A stretch of DNA of 64,000 bases from UBA5336 sp039815055. GTDB taxonomy: Bacteria; Pseudomonadota; Alphaproteobacteria; Caulobacterales; Hyphomonadaceae. The stretch covers positions 62,001 to 126,000 of the forward strand of contig JBCCAA010000001.1 in the NCBI GenBank assembly GCA_039815055.1. Reading direction: 5' to 3'. The notes under the pieces were generated by a model, which saw only the letters and a program-made list of their open reading frames with translations, made no database searches and was not told the origin of the DNA. Made by a program: the position numbers and the translations under genes. Of this stretch, positions 1 to 8,229 are shown one piece after another. How positions within the stretch are numbered: the first letter of the stretch is position 1; every line of letters starts with the position of its first letter.

Positions 1-1357
1 ATACTTCGATGAGGCGGGTGGGGAGACGTCCATTCGAACACCTACGGGTGAGTTGCCTTTCACCTTGTTCCAAGGCGATACGGATGAAGGTGAGGACATC
101 GAGGTTGGCTTCGATATCGAACGAGGGTTTGGCGAAGACCTTTCAGTCAAGCTGATCGCTCTTCATCGAAATGATGATTTTCAAGAAGCAGGGACCCTCG
201 TGCGCGTTGGCACGCCAGAGGGAGATATAACTGATATCGAAACGCTTTTCGACAGTGTCGAAACAGAGCAGATTTTACGGCTTGAAGCTGACTACTCTGG
301 ATGGGAGGGGCATGTCATAGAGTTGTCAGTGGAAGGCGCGCTGAATGAACTCGATAGCGATTTCGCCCTGTTTGAGGTTGAGAACGGGGTTTTGACCCGA
401 CAGGTCGTCCCTGGCGCCCAGACCAATGTTGAAGAAGAACGCATCGAAGTTCGATTGTCTGACACGTTTCAGATTCAAGGTGTATCGATTGAAGCCGCTC
501 TTGGTGGAGAGAGTTCGATCATCTTGCAATCTGGTGGCTTCGAAGCGGAGCGCGATTTCTTTTTCTGGAAGCCGAGCGTGACACTTTCCTATGCCCCCAA
601 TGAGCGTACGCAATGGCGTGCCCGAGCGCTTCGTGAGGTGGGCCAACTCGACTTCTTTGATTTTGTGAGCGGGGTTAATCTAGGCGATGATCAACTCGCC
701 CTGGGCAATCCGGATCTCTCTCCCGAAACAACGATTACCGTAAATGCCACCTATGAACACCGCTTTGGTGAGATCGGCGTTTTGAGCGTCACGGGTTTCC
801 ATGACTGGATTGAGGACGTTGAAGACGTTTTGCCTTTGCAAGGCGGGCTGGAGGTTCCAGGCAATATTGGTTCGGGTTCGCGGGCCGGTTTTCGAGGAGA
901 AGCAACCATTCCACTTGATCAGTGGGGCATTGTCGGCGGGCGCCTGGATCTTGACGCAGAATGGCAGACGTCGAGCGTGACCGACCCTCTCACGGGTGAG
1001 GACCGGGAGCTTTCTAACGAACGCGAATGGGAGGCGCGGGCCGAATTTCGCCAGGACCTCACGCAGCAAAACTTCGCTTGGGGTATGACCTTCTTCGCCT
1101 TCCCTGATTTTCCGCGATTTGGTCTCGATGAACTGGAAGACCGCGGCGGCAGGGCAGATCTGGATGCCTTTATCGAAACCCGGGCGTTGTCTGGTCTAAG
1201 GATCAGACTGAGTGTGGACAATATTTTTCGTCAAGGAGATCAGCGAGACCGCCGGGTCTTCGATGGCCGCCGGGATCAATCACCGCTACTGTTTCGAGAA
1301 CTCCGCGATGAAGCGCGTTCGCGTCCGGTAACACTGACTGTGTCTGGCGTATTCTAG
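1..1357 (+). CDS. TonB-dependent outer-membrane receptor, C-terminal part (5' truncated by window)
   Basis: The reading frame is open from base 2 without a start, so this is the last ~451 residues of a gene that begins left of the window. The segment is rich in alternating polar/aromatic beta-strands typical of a TonB-dependent receptor barrel, with a Leu-Gly-Asn-Pro-Asp-Leu-Ser-Pro-Glu motif near the middle, which is common in such barrels, and a C-terminal strand ending in Val-Phe as expected for outer-membrane insertion. The substrate cannot be inferred because the plug and signal peptide are outside the window. It converges with the methyltransferase gene to its right; a weak 6-bp hairpin (1369-1386) lies between them. 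Confidence 0.8.
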   Translation, partial: YFDEAGGETSIRTPTGELPFTLFQGDTDEGEDIEVGFDIERGFGEDLSVKLIALHRNDDFQEAGTLVRVGTPEGDITDIETLFDSVETEQILRLEADYSGWEGHVIELSVEGALNELDSDFALFEVENGVLTRQVVPGAQTNVEEERIEVRLSDTFQIQGVSIEAALGGESSIILQSGGFEAERDFFFWKPSVTLSYAPNERTQWRARALREVGQLDFFDFVSGVNLGDDQLALGNPDLSPETTITVNATYEHRFGEIGVLSVTGFHDWIEDVEDVLPLQGGLEVPGNIGSGSRAGFRGEATIPLDQWGIVGGRLDLDAEWQTSSVTDPLTGEDRELSNEREWEARAEFRQDLTQQNFAWGMTFFAFPDFPRFGLDELEDRGGRADLDAFIETRALSGLRIRLSVDNIFRQGDQRDRRVFDGRRDQSPLLFRELRDEARSRPVTLTVSGVF

Positions 1358-1406
1358 TTTTGGCTGGTTCAGCGTTTTGCCGCTGATAGCATTGTTCATC
1401 AGTGAT

Positions 1407-2243
1407 CTAGGGAGATAAATGCCCGCGAATGATATGAACGGCAGCTGGGCACATCACCTGTCCATCGACTTCATACTCTTGAAACCGGGTTTGCAGGTCT
1501 TGTTTGACCTTATCAAGGAGAGTGCCGCCGATCTCCACAGCGGGCTGCGCAATCCCAAACGCGCTGACTGCGAAATCGGCGGTTTCCTTGGCTGATAGAC
1601 CACCGCCTACTGGCAAATAGCCATTCCAGGTCTTGCTGGACAATCCGTTATAGCCGCAGCGAGCGAGGAGGCCGGCAAAGCCATTGGCATCAGCGTAACG
1701 GAAGGGACCTGGAGAATCTGGTTCCGGCTTCGGTAACTCAATCTGCTGCGCCACACAGTCTCTCATGATCTCCATCCAAGGATTTTCATCGATCGGTGCC
1801 CACACTGCAAACGCGAACGTAGAGTTTGGCCTGACCCATTGGGTGAGGTTTCGAAATGCGCGTTCGGGATGCTCAAAGAACATAACCCCAAATCGTGAAA
1901 CCACCCGATCGAAATTTGCGTGTACCGGCTGGGCGACTTCGGCATTTCCAGCCTGGAAAGTGATCATATCGGACTGGGCTGCATATCGCTGTGATGCCTT
2001 GGCAATCAAAGTGCCTGAAATGTCTAGGCCAAGCGCGGAACTTCCTCTCGGCGCATGGTCTAGAATAGCTTTCGTTTGCCCTCCACCGCCGCAACCCACA
2101 TCGAGAATACGAACGGGCTCGTCCATCTCCAGCGCAACCGCAAGCGGAAAACTGACTGGAGCAATCATGGCCTCCATCTGATCCAAATGGAGAGCCCAGG
2201 AGTCACCTCGTTCTCCAGCCCATTCGGTCGGCACAACGCTCAT
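1407..2243 (-). CDS. class I SAM-dependent methyltransferase, last gene of the NiSOD operon
   Basis: 278 residues. Residues ~45-55 carry the SAM-binding motif I Ile-Leu-Asp-Val-Gly-Cys-Gly-Gly-Gly, followed by an acidic loop (Leu-Asp-Ile) at the end of strand 2, so this is a Rossmann-fold methyltransferase of the UbiE/type 11 kind. The substrate is unknown. Its ATG overlaps the stop of sodX (ATGA arrangement), so it is translationally coupled to the NiSOD maturation gene and sits at the end of the leftward operon. Whether it modifies anything related to superoxide dismutase is not known; co-transcription is the only link. Confidence 0.75.
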   Translation of the reverse strand: MSVVPTEWAGERGDSWALHLDQMEAMIAPVSFPLAVALEMDEPVRILDVGCGGGGQTKAILDHAPRGSSALGLDISGTLIAKASQRYAAQSDMITFQAGNAEVAQPVHANFDRVVSRFGVMFFEHPERAFRNLTQWVRPNSTFAFAVWAPIDENPWMEIMRDCVAQQIELPKPEPDSPGPFRYADANGFAGLLARCGYNGLSSKTWNGYLPVGGGLSAKETADFAVSAFGIAQPAVEIGGTLLDKVKQDLQTRFQEYEVDGQVMCPAAVHIIRGHLSP

Positions 2244-2548
2244 GTTGTCAGCATGGGCGGCGGTTGAGGTTTTGAGAGGACCCAGACCAGACGGCCCAGA
2301 ATCCTTGATTGGGTAACGACGCCGAGTAGGTCGGTTGGCGTTGACCTCGTATCTCGGCCTTGCAGTTCCAGGCCGGCTTCTGAAATCGCGCTCACATCTT
2401 TCACTATGAGGCCAAATCTCGGATGATCCACTAATACCGTGTCATCGGTCTGGACGTTACGCGTAATCCGGAACAGGGCGTAGGTGCCGTCAGGAAGGCT
2501 GGGCGCCATGCTTTCCCCGTTGATCCGGATGATCCGAAATCCGAACAC
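2240..2548 (-). CDS. sodX: nickel-type superoxide dismutase maturation protease (S24/S26 family)
   Basis: 102 residues with the signal-peptidase/LexA-type catalytic pair: Gly-Glu-Ser-Met at Ser13 and Val-Lys-Asp at Lys50. Members of this family encoded next to sodN remove the NiSOD leader so that the mature protein begins with the nickel-binding histidine. The gene starts at the stop codon of sodN and overlaps the start of the methyltransferase gene, so all three are coupled. It has no membrane segment and is short for a signal peptidase, as usual for SodX. The assignment rests mainly on the catalytic motif plus adjacency to sodN. Confidence 0.88.
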   Translation of the reverse strand: MFGFRIIRINGESMAPSLPDGTYALFRITRNVQTDDTVLVDHPRFGLIVKDVSAISEAGLELQGRDTRSTPTDLLGVVTQSRILGRLVWVLSKPQPPPMLTT

Positions 2549-3045
2549 TAGGAAGACAGAACAGGCTGAACGATCGGAAGAGCCGGCGGATAAGGAGAAG
2601 TCACACGCCGGGTGCTCACCCCCTTTGTAGTCCAGAACAGCTCTGCGAATTCGTTGACCAATTCAACCAGCGCTAGGCCATCTTCCCGATGAACATCCTG
2701 TTTGCAGGCGCTTGCTTTCATCATGATCGAATGAACGAGAGTATGGACAGTGGGGTGTTTCTCGATCAGCGGGGGCTTGAAGTAATCGCCCCAAATCACC
2801 CGAACTTCCTGTTTGACCTTCTCCGCCTCTTCCTCTTTCCGAAAAACGCATCGCGCATGCAGGTTTGCCAACGCCACTGGATCTTCGCTCGCCCCGTCTC
2901 GCATGATGTCCATGAGACGGACCACTGAAACAGCTGCGATCAGTGCAGGCGCCGGATCATAGATGCCGCAAGGGATGTCGCAGTGTGCCGCCGCGTGGTC
3001 CACGGCGCCCATGCGGTCGAGGCCTTCGAGTATAGTTCTGAACAT
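2548..3045 (-). CDS. sodN: nickel superoxide dismutase
   Basis: 165 residues. A 20-residue leader is followed by the nickel hook His21-Cys-Asp-Ile-Pro-Cys26-Gly-Ile-Tyr. After cleavage before His21 this gives His1, Cys2 and Cys6, the ligands of NiSOD. The rest contains the expected helical-bundle segments, including Trp-Gly-Asp-Tyr-Phe-Lys-Pro and a late Ala-Cys-Lys-Gln. The enzyme disproportionates superoxide and is hexameric in known cases. It is fifth in a leftward operon whose first gene is preceded by a Fur-box-like palindrome (4653-4667). NiSOD is patchily distributed and common in marine bacteria living at low iron. Confidence 0.95.
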   Translation of the reverse strand: MFRTILEGLDRMGAVDHAAAHCDIPCGIYDPAPALIAAVSVVRLMDIMRDGASEDPVALANLHARCVFRKEEEAEKVKQEVRVIWGDYFKPPLIEKHPTVHTLVHSIMMKASACKQDVHREDGLALVELVNEFAELFWTTKGVSTRRVTSPYPPALPIVQPVLSS

Positions 3046-3068
3046 ATGTGATCTCCGCGTTGTTCGGT

Positions 3069-3569
3069 CTAATGCGTATGTGTTTCCAGATAGGCCAGCA
3101 CCGCCGACCGTGCCTCATCAGCCGCACCCACCAGTCTGTCTTTTTCCGGCTCAATCCCGCTCGACACCGCGAACGTGATCAGTCGTGGAAGGTGTTGAAC
3201 GCAAGCTTGCTTGAGCGCCGCATCTGCGCGCGGGCTGGATAGTGCCTGCTTGAAGATATGAAGGGCTGAAATCAACTGATCGGCAGCGAGCTTGAGTTTG
3301 CCGAGTTTCAGGTAGTTTCGGGCCGCATTAATAGCCGAAATCACCATCATGGGTGTGGCATGGGGGGCGAGGTAGTCCATTCCATGCCACGCTTCAGCAA
3401 AGCGCATACGTGCTTCGTGGTAAGCGTCGCTATACAGTCTGCTGGCGCTTTCAAACTTGCCTTTCGAATGAAGCAAATTGGCGGCGTCGGTTACTTCGCA
3501 CCACCTTTTGTCAAATACCTCGGGTTTGGCGACACCTTGTAGCGCTTGGGAAAGCGTTGGATCCATCAT
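3069..3569 (-). CDS. helical (TPR-like) protein in the NiSOD operon
   Basis: 166 residues from the ATG that overlaps the upstream stop (TGATG). The protein is almost entirely helical, with paired helices reminiscent of tetratricopeptide repeats: Phe-Glu-Ser-Ala-Ser-Arg-Leu-Tyr-Ser-Asp-Ala-Tyr near residue 45 and Leu-Lys-Leu-Gly-Lys-Leu-Lys-Leu-Ala-Ala-Asp-Gln near residue 90. It has no signal peptide or membrane segment. It lies 23 bases before sodN. I do not recognise the family; a scaffold or chaperone role for its operon partners is possible but unsupported. Confidence 0.6.
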   Translation of the reverse strand: MMDPTLSQALQGVAKPEVFDKRWCEVTDAANLLHSKGKFESASRLYSDAYHEARMRFAEAWHGMDYLAPHATPMMVISAINAARNYLKLGKLKLAADQLISALHIFKQALSSPRADAALKQACVQHLPRLITFAVSSGIEPEKDRLVGAADEARSAVLAYLETHTH

Positions 3570-3760
3570 CAATCTGCGCCGTCCCGGGAAGACCGCGCCT
3601 TCGCAACAAAAGCTGCTGACAATGCGACGCCAATGATTGATGCTGTCGCAACCGCCAGCCAAGATGAAGCGCTGCTTGTGGATGTATGCTCGTGATGGGC
3701 GAAAGCTGGCAAAGCTGTCGTGGCTGTTGCTGCAGTAAGAGCAAGAATTGGCCTAATCAA
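3569..3760 (-). CDS. small secreted/membrane protein with His-rich mature N-terminus
   Basis: 63 residues, starting at a TTG preceded by AAAGGAG seven bases upstream. Residues 1-21 look like a signal peptide (Ala-Leu-Pro-Ala-Phe-Ala before the cut), leaving a mature N-terminus His-His-Glu-His followed by a Ser/Thr linker, one hydrophobic helix (~residues 34-52) and a basic tail ending Ser-Ser-Arg-Asp-Gly-Ala-Asp. The topology would put the histidines outside the inner membrane. Its stop overlaps the ATG of the TPR-like gene. In a NiSOD operon a role in nickel binding or delivery is attractive, but that is inference only. An ATG start was not found in a sensible place. Confidence 0.5.
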   Translation of the reverse strand: MIRPILALTAATATTALPAFAHHEHTSTSSASSWLAVATASIIGVALSAAFVAKARSSRDGAD

Positions 3761-3803
3761 ATCGATCTCCTTTGATATGAAACGAGGTGTTATGAACGTC
3801 TGG

Positions 3804-4295
3804 TCACGCGTGACCGCTGACCAGCTGGATGGCTGTTTGGTTGGCATCGATCGACATGTGTTGATCGGGCGCGCGCACTTCGAATTCACGGCTCGCAAGT
3901 GTGTCGGCAATCGAGTGTACAAGTCTGGAGATCTTGTTATCTGGCCGAGCAGCCAAGAGCCAATAAAGGTGACCGCTGCAGAGCTCGAAATCATCGGTTT
4001 GAGCCGCCGATAAAGCGCTGATGATTGAGGCTTCGTCCAAGGTGACGCTGATGCACCCAGGGGCACCCAACTGAACTCTGCGGCGTCCGCTTCGTGCAAT
4101 GGCCACCGCAAGGTCTGAGACAAGGTCCAAGAAGTCTGGGCCATCTTGATCGCCGAAGAAGTGCTGCATCGTTTTCAACGCGCACCCACATTCTGTCTGA
4201 TTTAACGCGCAGGCTCTGAACGCAAACAGCGCAATCTGAGAACCTGTCCCGAGATCAATGAGAGTGTTCTCGGTAAACTGACCCTGTGCGGACAT
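3804..4295 (-). CDS. unrecognised cysteine-containing protein, NiSOD operon
   Basis: 163 residues from the ATG at 4295; a GTG at 4394 would give 196 residues but adds a low-complexity N-terminus. The protein is soluble, with Cys29, Cys36 and Cys38 (Cys-x6-Cys-Gly-Cys) near the start, a Pro-Gly-Cys around the middle and Leu-Cys-Ser-Gly-His later. I do not recognise the family. Clustered cysteines could bind metal or form a disulfide. It is the second gene of the leftward NiSOD operon, 43 bases before the small secreted protein. Confidence 0.55.
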   Translation of the reverse strand: MSAQGQFTENTLIDLGTGSQIALFAFRACALNQTECGCALKTMQHFFGDQDGPDFLDLVSDLAVAIARSGRRRVQLGAPGCISVTLDEASIISALSAAQTDDFELCSGHLYWLLAARPDNKISRLVHSIADTLASREFEVRAPDQHMSIDANQTAIQLVSGHA

Positions 4296-4412
4296 GAAGT
4301 GAGCCTTTTTTGTTATGGAAGATTGCTGCGCGAATGAGCGTTGTTGTTTGAAGAGGGTGAGCGCTGATCGAACGGCCGCTAGCCTGTCATGCACTTGATC
4401 GGTTCTCTGAAT

Positions 4413-4613
4413 TCACGGGTCGTTGCCGGATTGAGCCGATGTCGAGGAGAGCGCATCAATTTGGCCCGAAAGCCAGTCGCAATGATCGGCAATTTTTTCC
4501 AGACGTCTTCGCTGTTCTTCTGGTCCTGCCAGGAGAATGTCTCGCTTCCACTTCGTAAATTCTGAGAGTTGACCCTCAAGCCAGGCAAGTGTCTCCGCGT
4601 GCGTCCCAAGCAT
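4413..4613 (-). CDS. small helical protein, first gene of the NiSOD operon
   Basis: 66 residues from ATG at 4613, preceded by CGGAG about seven bases upstream. The sequence is amphipathic and charged (Glu-Gly-Gln-Leu-Ser-Glu-Phe-Thr-Lys-Trp-Lys-Arg; Glu-Glu-Gln-Arg-Arg-Arg-Leu-Glu-Lys-Ile), probably two helices or a short coiled coil. I do not recognise it. It lies about 40 bases downstream of the Fur-box-like palindrome, so it would be the first gene on the operon transcript. Existence is supported by codon use and ribosome-binding site rather than by homology. Confidence 0.5.
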   Translation of the reverse strand: MLGTHAETLAWLEGQLSEFTKWKRDILLAGPEEQRRRLEKIADHCDWLSGQIDALSSTSAQSGNDP

Positions 4614-4652
4614 GCTGCGCTCCGAATTCCGATATACCACGCTACACATAAA

Positions 4653-4667
4653 TGCGAATTAGTTGCA
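4653..4667. promoter_or_regulatory. putative Fur box before the NiSOD operon
   Basis: TGCGAATTAGTTGCA is a 7-1-7 imperfect palindrome that fits the pattern shared by the other sites in this window (TGMRAATnMRTTGCA). It lies about 40 bases upstream of the first gene of the NiSOD operon. Repression by iron-loaded Fur is inferred from pattern and position only. Confidence 0.5.
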
Positions 4668-4732
4668 ATAGCAGATCTCGAGAATAGTCCACTTCTAGAG
4701 CGTTGGGTGTGGCGCTTGGATTTGTAGCAGAT

Positions 4733-4764
4733 ACCGCCGAGGCCTGTTTCGAGGCCCCGGCGGT
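4733..4764. terminator. stem-loop between TonB receptor gene and NiSOD operon
   Basis: ACCGCCG-a-GGCCT, loop GTTTCG, then AGGCC-c-CGGCGGT: a 12-bp stem with one mismatch. The T-rich run (TTCTTTTGATTTT) follows on the plus strand, yet both neighbouring genes are leftward. It probably ends transcription out of the receptor gene through stem strength and may also block antisense transcription. Confidence 0.55.
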
Positions 4765-4823
4765 TCTTTTGATTTTGCACTCCGCGATATGCTTGCGCGG
4801 AGCACCTTGCCGAATGACCTGGA

Positions 4824-7205
4824 CTAGAAGCGCGCTTCCAGTTGAATTGAGAATGTTCGCGGATCGCCGAACTGTGCGAAGTTCGGTGTCGGTAACATCG
4901 CGTTGCCGCGAGATGTTGGCTGGTTCGGATCGATCCGCTCTGTCAGATTAGGGAATTGCGTGATCACATAGTCATCGTCGAGCAAGTTATTGCCCGCGAG
5001 ATAGATCCCGAAGTTCTCATTTTCCCAACCGGCCCTGAAGTTGACCAAGGTTCTTGCTTCGACGTCTTTGCTAAGTTGGAAATCGTCGGCCCTGATGAAC
5101 GCCTCGTCAGAGTAGTTTGCATTGACGTTGACGATCCAATTATCAGCAGGCCTCCATGTGGTGCCAGCGTTCAAAGTCCAGTTCGGCGCGCCTGCGAATT
5201 CGTTGCCTGAGAAGTCGAGCGTTTCATCACCGCGATTGACGAAGAACTCCTCGAACTCGGTCTTCGCATAGCCAACCGATGCGTACAGAGACAGGTCGTC
5301 CGTCGCCTCGTAAGAGCTCTCAAGCTCAAAGCCATAAACGCTGGATGAGCCGGCATTCTGGATTTCGCTGTCGAACACGTTGATCGGGCTCAGCAGGACG
5401 CGCACCTGCTGATCGGTCCAGTCTACGTAGAATAGGTTGGCGTTGAGCGTGAGGGCGTTGTCCATCCATTGGCTGCGGAAGGCGAGTTCATAGTTCCAGG
5501 TGAATTCCTGGTCGAACTGGAACGCCGTCGCGGTTGCCGCGTTGATCCCAGCCCCGCCCGAACGATAGCCACGTTGGATGGTGAATGAGAGTGAACGGTC
5601 CTGATCGAAATCATATCCGATGCCCAGTTTGGGCAGGAACCCGCCAAACTCATCGGACTCGAAACCGCAAGGCGGCGCGGTAATCCCATCAACGCAGGGC
5701 GGTGTATTCGCCGCTTGCACCTCGGCATTGATGATACCATTCAATGCGGCATAGACCGGCGTAAGTGGATCAGCAGCGCCTGCTCCCGTTGGGAGCGGGT
5801 CCAGGAGCGTGATGATAGACTCGTTTCCGTTGGACTGGGTCTCAACATCGTATCGGAAGCCACCGTAAAGCGTCCAATCACCGATGTTCCATGACCCGTC
5901 AGCATAAATGGCTGCGGTTTCGATTTTCTGGGTCAGCAGACCAACCGCGCTCAGCGTTGCGTTGGAGGGGTACTGCGAAACGATGAACTGCTGCGTCAGC
6001 GGGTCGAGCGGCACAGGGAATGCGGGGTCGTTCAGGACAAGAAATACCGGACCTGTCAGATCGGCTGAGGTTTGCGTGTCACTGAAATTGCCTGGCGTAT
6101 CTTCTTCAGAGATGAAGCCGCCAAAGATCGCTTCGATATTGTCGCCCTGGTAGACGAGGCGAAGTTCCTGCTGAACGGTCTCGACCAGCGTATCTGTCAC
6201 ACCGAATGCTGTGTCGACCGGGTCGCGGTTGATGTCGACCAGTGTGTCGTAGTCAACCTCATTCCACCCTGTAATCGAGGTCACCGACCATTTGTCGTTG
6301 ATCTCGTAATCGATCGTGGCCGTTGCGATATCGATCTTGTTTTCGAACCGGGTCGGGGTGTTCAGCGGCAATTCGCGCGTTTCTTCCGGATCTGGCAAGC
6401 CCAGCGAATTGAAAGAGTCGCCATCGCTGGATTCCTGCCGGCTATAGGCGAGCACCACTGACAGGCCCGGAATGGCCTCCGGCTCAATCAAAAGCTTGCC
6501 GCGGATGCTCTCAGTCTCAATCGGGTCGGCCGGTTGGCCGAGAACCGGGTTGAAGGTGAACCCATCGGATTCCGACGTTTCCGCAGCAAGGCGGAAGGCG
6601 ACCTGATCGTCTATGATCGGCCCGCCAATGGCCGCTGCCAGGCTCGTGCGTTCTTCCTCTGTCGTGTAGATGGCCCGGGCCCGTCCGCTCCATTCATAGG
6701 TCGGATCGGCGGTGTTGATGACCACCGCACCAGCAAGCGATGCTCTGCCTTGCAGCGTTGACTGGGGGCCGCGCAGCAATTCGATCTGGGTGATGTCCCA
6801 AATTTCGCTGGGTGCGCCAAAAAGAGCTGTCCGGGGCAGGGCGACCCCGTCCACATATATGGTCGCCAAGTTACCCTGGCCTGCGCCGGAAACCGACGCG
6901 TTATTCACACCGCGGATGGTAAAACCGGATCCATCATTTGTGACGACGTTCGCTGTGCGCTCAATGGCATCAACCAGATTGATGATATTCTCTTCTCGGA
7001 TATCAGTCTCTGTGATCACTTCTACACTGGCTTGGGTGTCTTGAAGAGATCTCTCAATTTTCTGGCCCGTGACCAAAACCGTCGACTGACGGCTTTCGGC
7101 TTCATCTGCATTGTCCGCGCCGGCCGCGTCTTGAGCTAACGCTTGGCCGGACGCGATCAGCATCGCGATGCTGGATGCGGTCAGCAATTCTCGTTTGAAC
7201 ATCAT
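4824..7205 (-). CDS. TonB-dependent receptor, likely ferric-chelate uptake
   Basis: 793 residues. A signal peptide (residues ~1-24, ending Gly-Gln-Ala-Leu-Ala) is followed by a plug domain with Val-Leu-Val-Thr-Gly-Gln-Lys, Phe-Thr-Ile-Arg-Gly-Val-Asn-Asn and Glu-Leu-Leu-Arg-Gly-Pro-Gln-Ser-Thr-Leu-Gln-Gly, then a 22-strand-type barrel ending in Arg-Phe. These are the hallmarks of TonB-dependent siderophore-type receptors. It is divergent from the PepSY reductase operon, and a Fur-like palindrome lies 15 bases before its start. Together these suggest uptake of a ferric siderophore or related iron chelate; the actual ligand is unknown. Confidence 0.85.
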   Translation of the reverse strand: MMFKRELLTASSIAMLIASGQALAQDAAGADNADEAESRQSTVLVTGQKIERSLQDTQASVEVITETDIREENIINLVDAIERTANVVTNDGSGFTIRGVNNASVSGAGQGNLATIYVDGVALPRTALFGAPSEIWDITQIELLRGPQSTLQGRASLAGAVVINTADPTYEWSGRARAIYTTEEERTSLAAAIGGPIIDDQVAFRLAAETSESDGFTFNPVLGQPADPIETESIRGKLLIEPEAIPGLSVVLAYSRQESSDGDSFNSLGLPDPEETRELPLNTPTRFENKIDIATATIDYEINDKWSVTSITGWNEVDYDTLVDINRDPVDTAFGVTDTLVETVQQELRLVYQGDNIEAIFGGFISEEDTPGNFSDTQTSADLTGPVFLVLNDPAFPVPLDPLTQQFIVSQYPSNATLSAVGLLTQKIETAAIYADGSWNIGDWTLYGGFRYDVETQSNGNESIITLLDPLPTGAGAADPLTPVYAALNGIINAEVQAANTPPCVDGITAPPCGFESDEFGGFLPKLGIGYDFDQDRSLSFTIQRGYRSGGAGINAATATAFQFDQEFTWNYELAFRSQWMDNALTLNANLFYVDWTDQQVRVLLSPINVFDSEIQNAGSSSVYGFELESSYEATDDLSLYASVGYAKTEFEEFFVNRGDETLDFSGNEFAGAPNWTLNAGTTWRPADNWIVNVNANYSDEAFIRADDFQLSKDVEARTLVNFRAGWENENFGIYLAGNNLLDDDYVITQFPNLTERIDPNQPTSRGNAMLPTPNFAQFGDPRTFSIQLEARF

Positions 7206-7551
7206 CTACCCCTTGCTCGTGCAATTCATTCTCAACAAGCCGGGTCTTATGGAGTGAATGTGAGCGCCGCAACTCAATTATTTCGTGGGTTATGGCGAAT
7301 GAACTACGAATACCGGCGCATATTTCTGTGCTCGGTGAACTAAAAATATTAAATATAACTGCGCTTTAAGTGGCTCGGCTGAGTGGGTGACAGTTTGTGT
7401 GCCGAGCACTAAATTTAGTTGTTTCTTATTGCAAGTGCGTCGCATTTATGCCTGAGTGTGGCATTGGAGGCACAAACCTTCTCCGCAACATTTACGACAA
7501 GGCCGGACCGAAGCGCATGGCGAAATCTGTATTTGAAATGAGAGAACTTGC
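7206..7551. promoter_or_regulatory. divergent promoter region with two Fur-like palindromes
   Basis: This gene-free stretch separates the leftward TonB receptor from the rightward reductase operon. It holds TGCAATTCATTCTCA at 7220-7234, 15 bases before the receptor ATG, and TGCAAGTGCGTCGCA at 7430-7444, about 110 bases before the reductase operon. A weaker half match (GGCGAATGAACTACG, 7294-7308) lies between. The centre (about 7335-7365) is AT-rich, as expected of a promoter. No convincing small gene was seen. Confidence 0.5.
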
Positions 7552-7554
7552 TTG

Positions 7555-7905
7555 ATGGGCGACAGCATTGCAGCAATTGGCCTAACATACTTGGCGTGTG
7601 TTCTGCTGTTCCAAGCGAGTGAACGGCGGACGCAGTTAGCGGGTGTTAAACAGTCGGCCAACCTGCAGCACCTGATGCGATTTGGCGCTGGCGGCCTTCT
7701 GATCCTGACACTCTGCTTGTTTGCCTTGCAAAGCGGGCTTGAGTTTGGCCTGCCGATCTGGCTAGGCGTGCTATCAGCAGCAGGTGGCCTCAGCCTTCTT
7801 GTATCTGCTTTGTATCCGAGATGGCATTTGAAAAGTGCTGCCGTCGTTGTTCTGGCCTGCGCTGCGCTGATTGCGTTGGCAATGATTAGTGGGGGACAAC
7901 AATGA
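7555..7905 (+). CDS. small membrane protein, DUF3325-like, reductase operon
   Basis: 116 residues with three to four hydrophobic helices. The first helix pairs a Leu-x-Tyr-Leu-Ala-Cys segment with Glu-Arg-Arg, and the middle is Leu-Leu-Ile-Leu-Thr-Leu-Cys-Leu-Phe. Small proteins of this type (DUF3325) are encoded with PepSY-domain ferric reductases in siderophore loci. The ATG at 7555 is preferred over the TTG three bases earlier. Its stop overlaps the next ATG (ATGA), so the three genes form one operon. The family name is from memory of size, topology and context. Confidence 0.6.
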   Translation: MGDSIAAIGLTYLACVLLFQASERRTQLAGVKQSANLQHLMRFGAGGLLILTLCLFALQSGLEFGLPIWLGVLSAAGGLSLLVSALYPRWHLKSAAVVVLACAALIALAMISGGQQ

Positions 7906-8219
7906 GTCCCATCTTGATCGGGACCCTGGCGGTCCTCGCGGTCGGTATCGTTGCAGCCACATGGAAAGCGCCTCGGCTGACCAGCGTTTTGGTTTGGGCG
8001 CTGGTTGCGACCATATTTTCAAGCTCTGCGCTCGTTTTGGCGCTTCCCGGCAAATTCTCCGAGAACGCGCTGTTCGTAACCGTGGCCGTCCCTTTCATTT
8101 GGGCGTGCTATCAATTCTGGTGCTATTGGGATGCCAGCAAATGGCGCGTGGCGGGCGGGTTAATCGCCATTTCGATCGTCGGCGGCGTCGTCATCTATCT
8201 TATCGAACCCCCTGTTTAA
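7902..8219 (+). CDS. small membrane protein of the reductase operon
   Basis: 105 residues, four predicted membrane helices, beginning Met-Ser-Pro-Ile-Leu-Ile-Gly-Thr. A Trp/Tyr/Cys-rich segment (Trp-Ala-Cys-Tyr-Gln-Phe-Trp-Cys-Tyr-Trp) near residue 70 is distinctive. It is coupled to the previous gene by a 4-base overlap and is followed 10 bases later by the PepSY protein. It may correspond to the DUF3649-type partner seen in iron-reductase operons, but I am not certain of the family. Confidence 0.6.
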   Translation: MSPILIGTLAVLAVGIVAATWKAPRLTSVLVWALVATIFSSSALVLALPGKFSENALFVTVAVPFIWACYQFWCYWDASKWRVAGGLIAISIVGGVVIYLIEPPV

Positions 8220-8229
8220 GGAGACGGAT

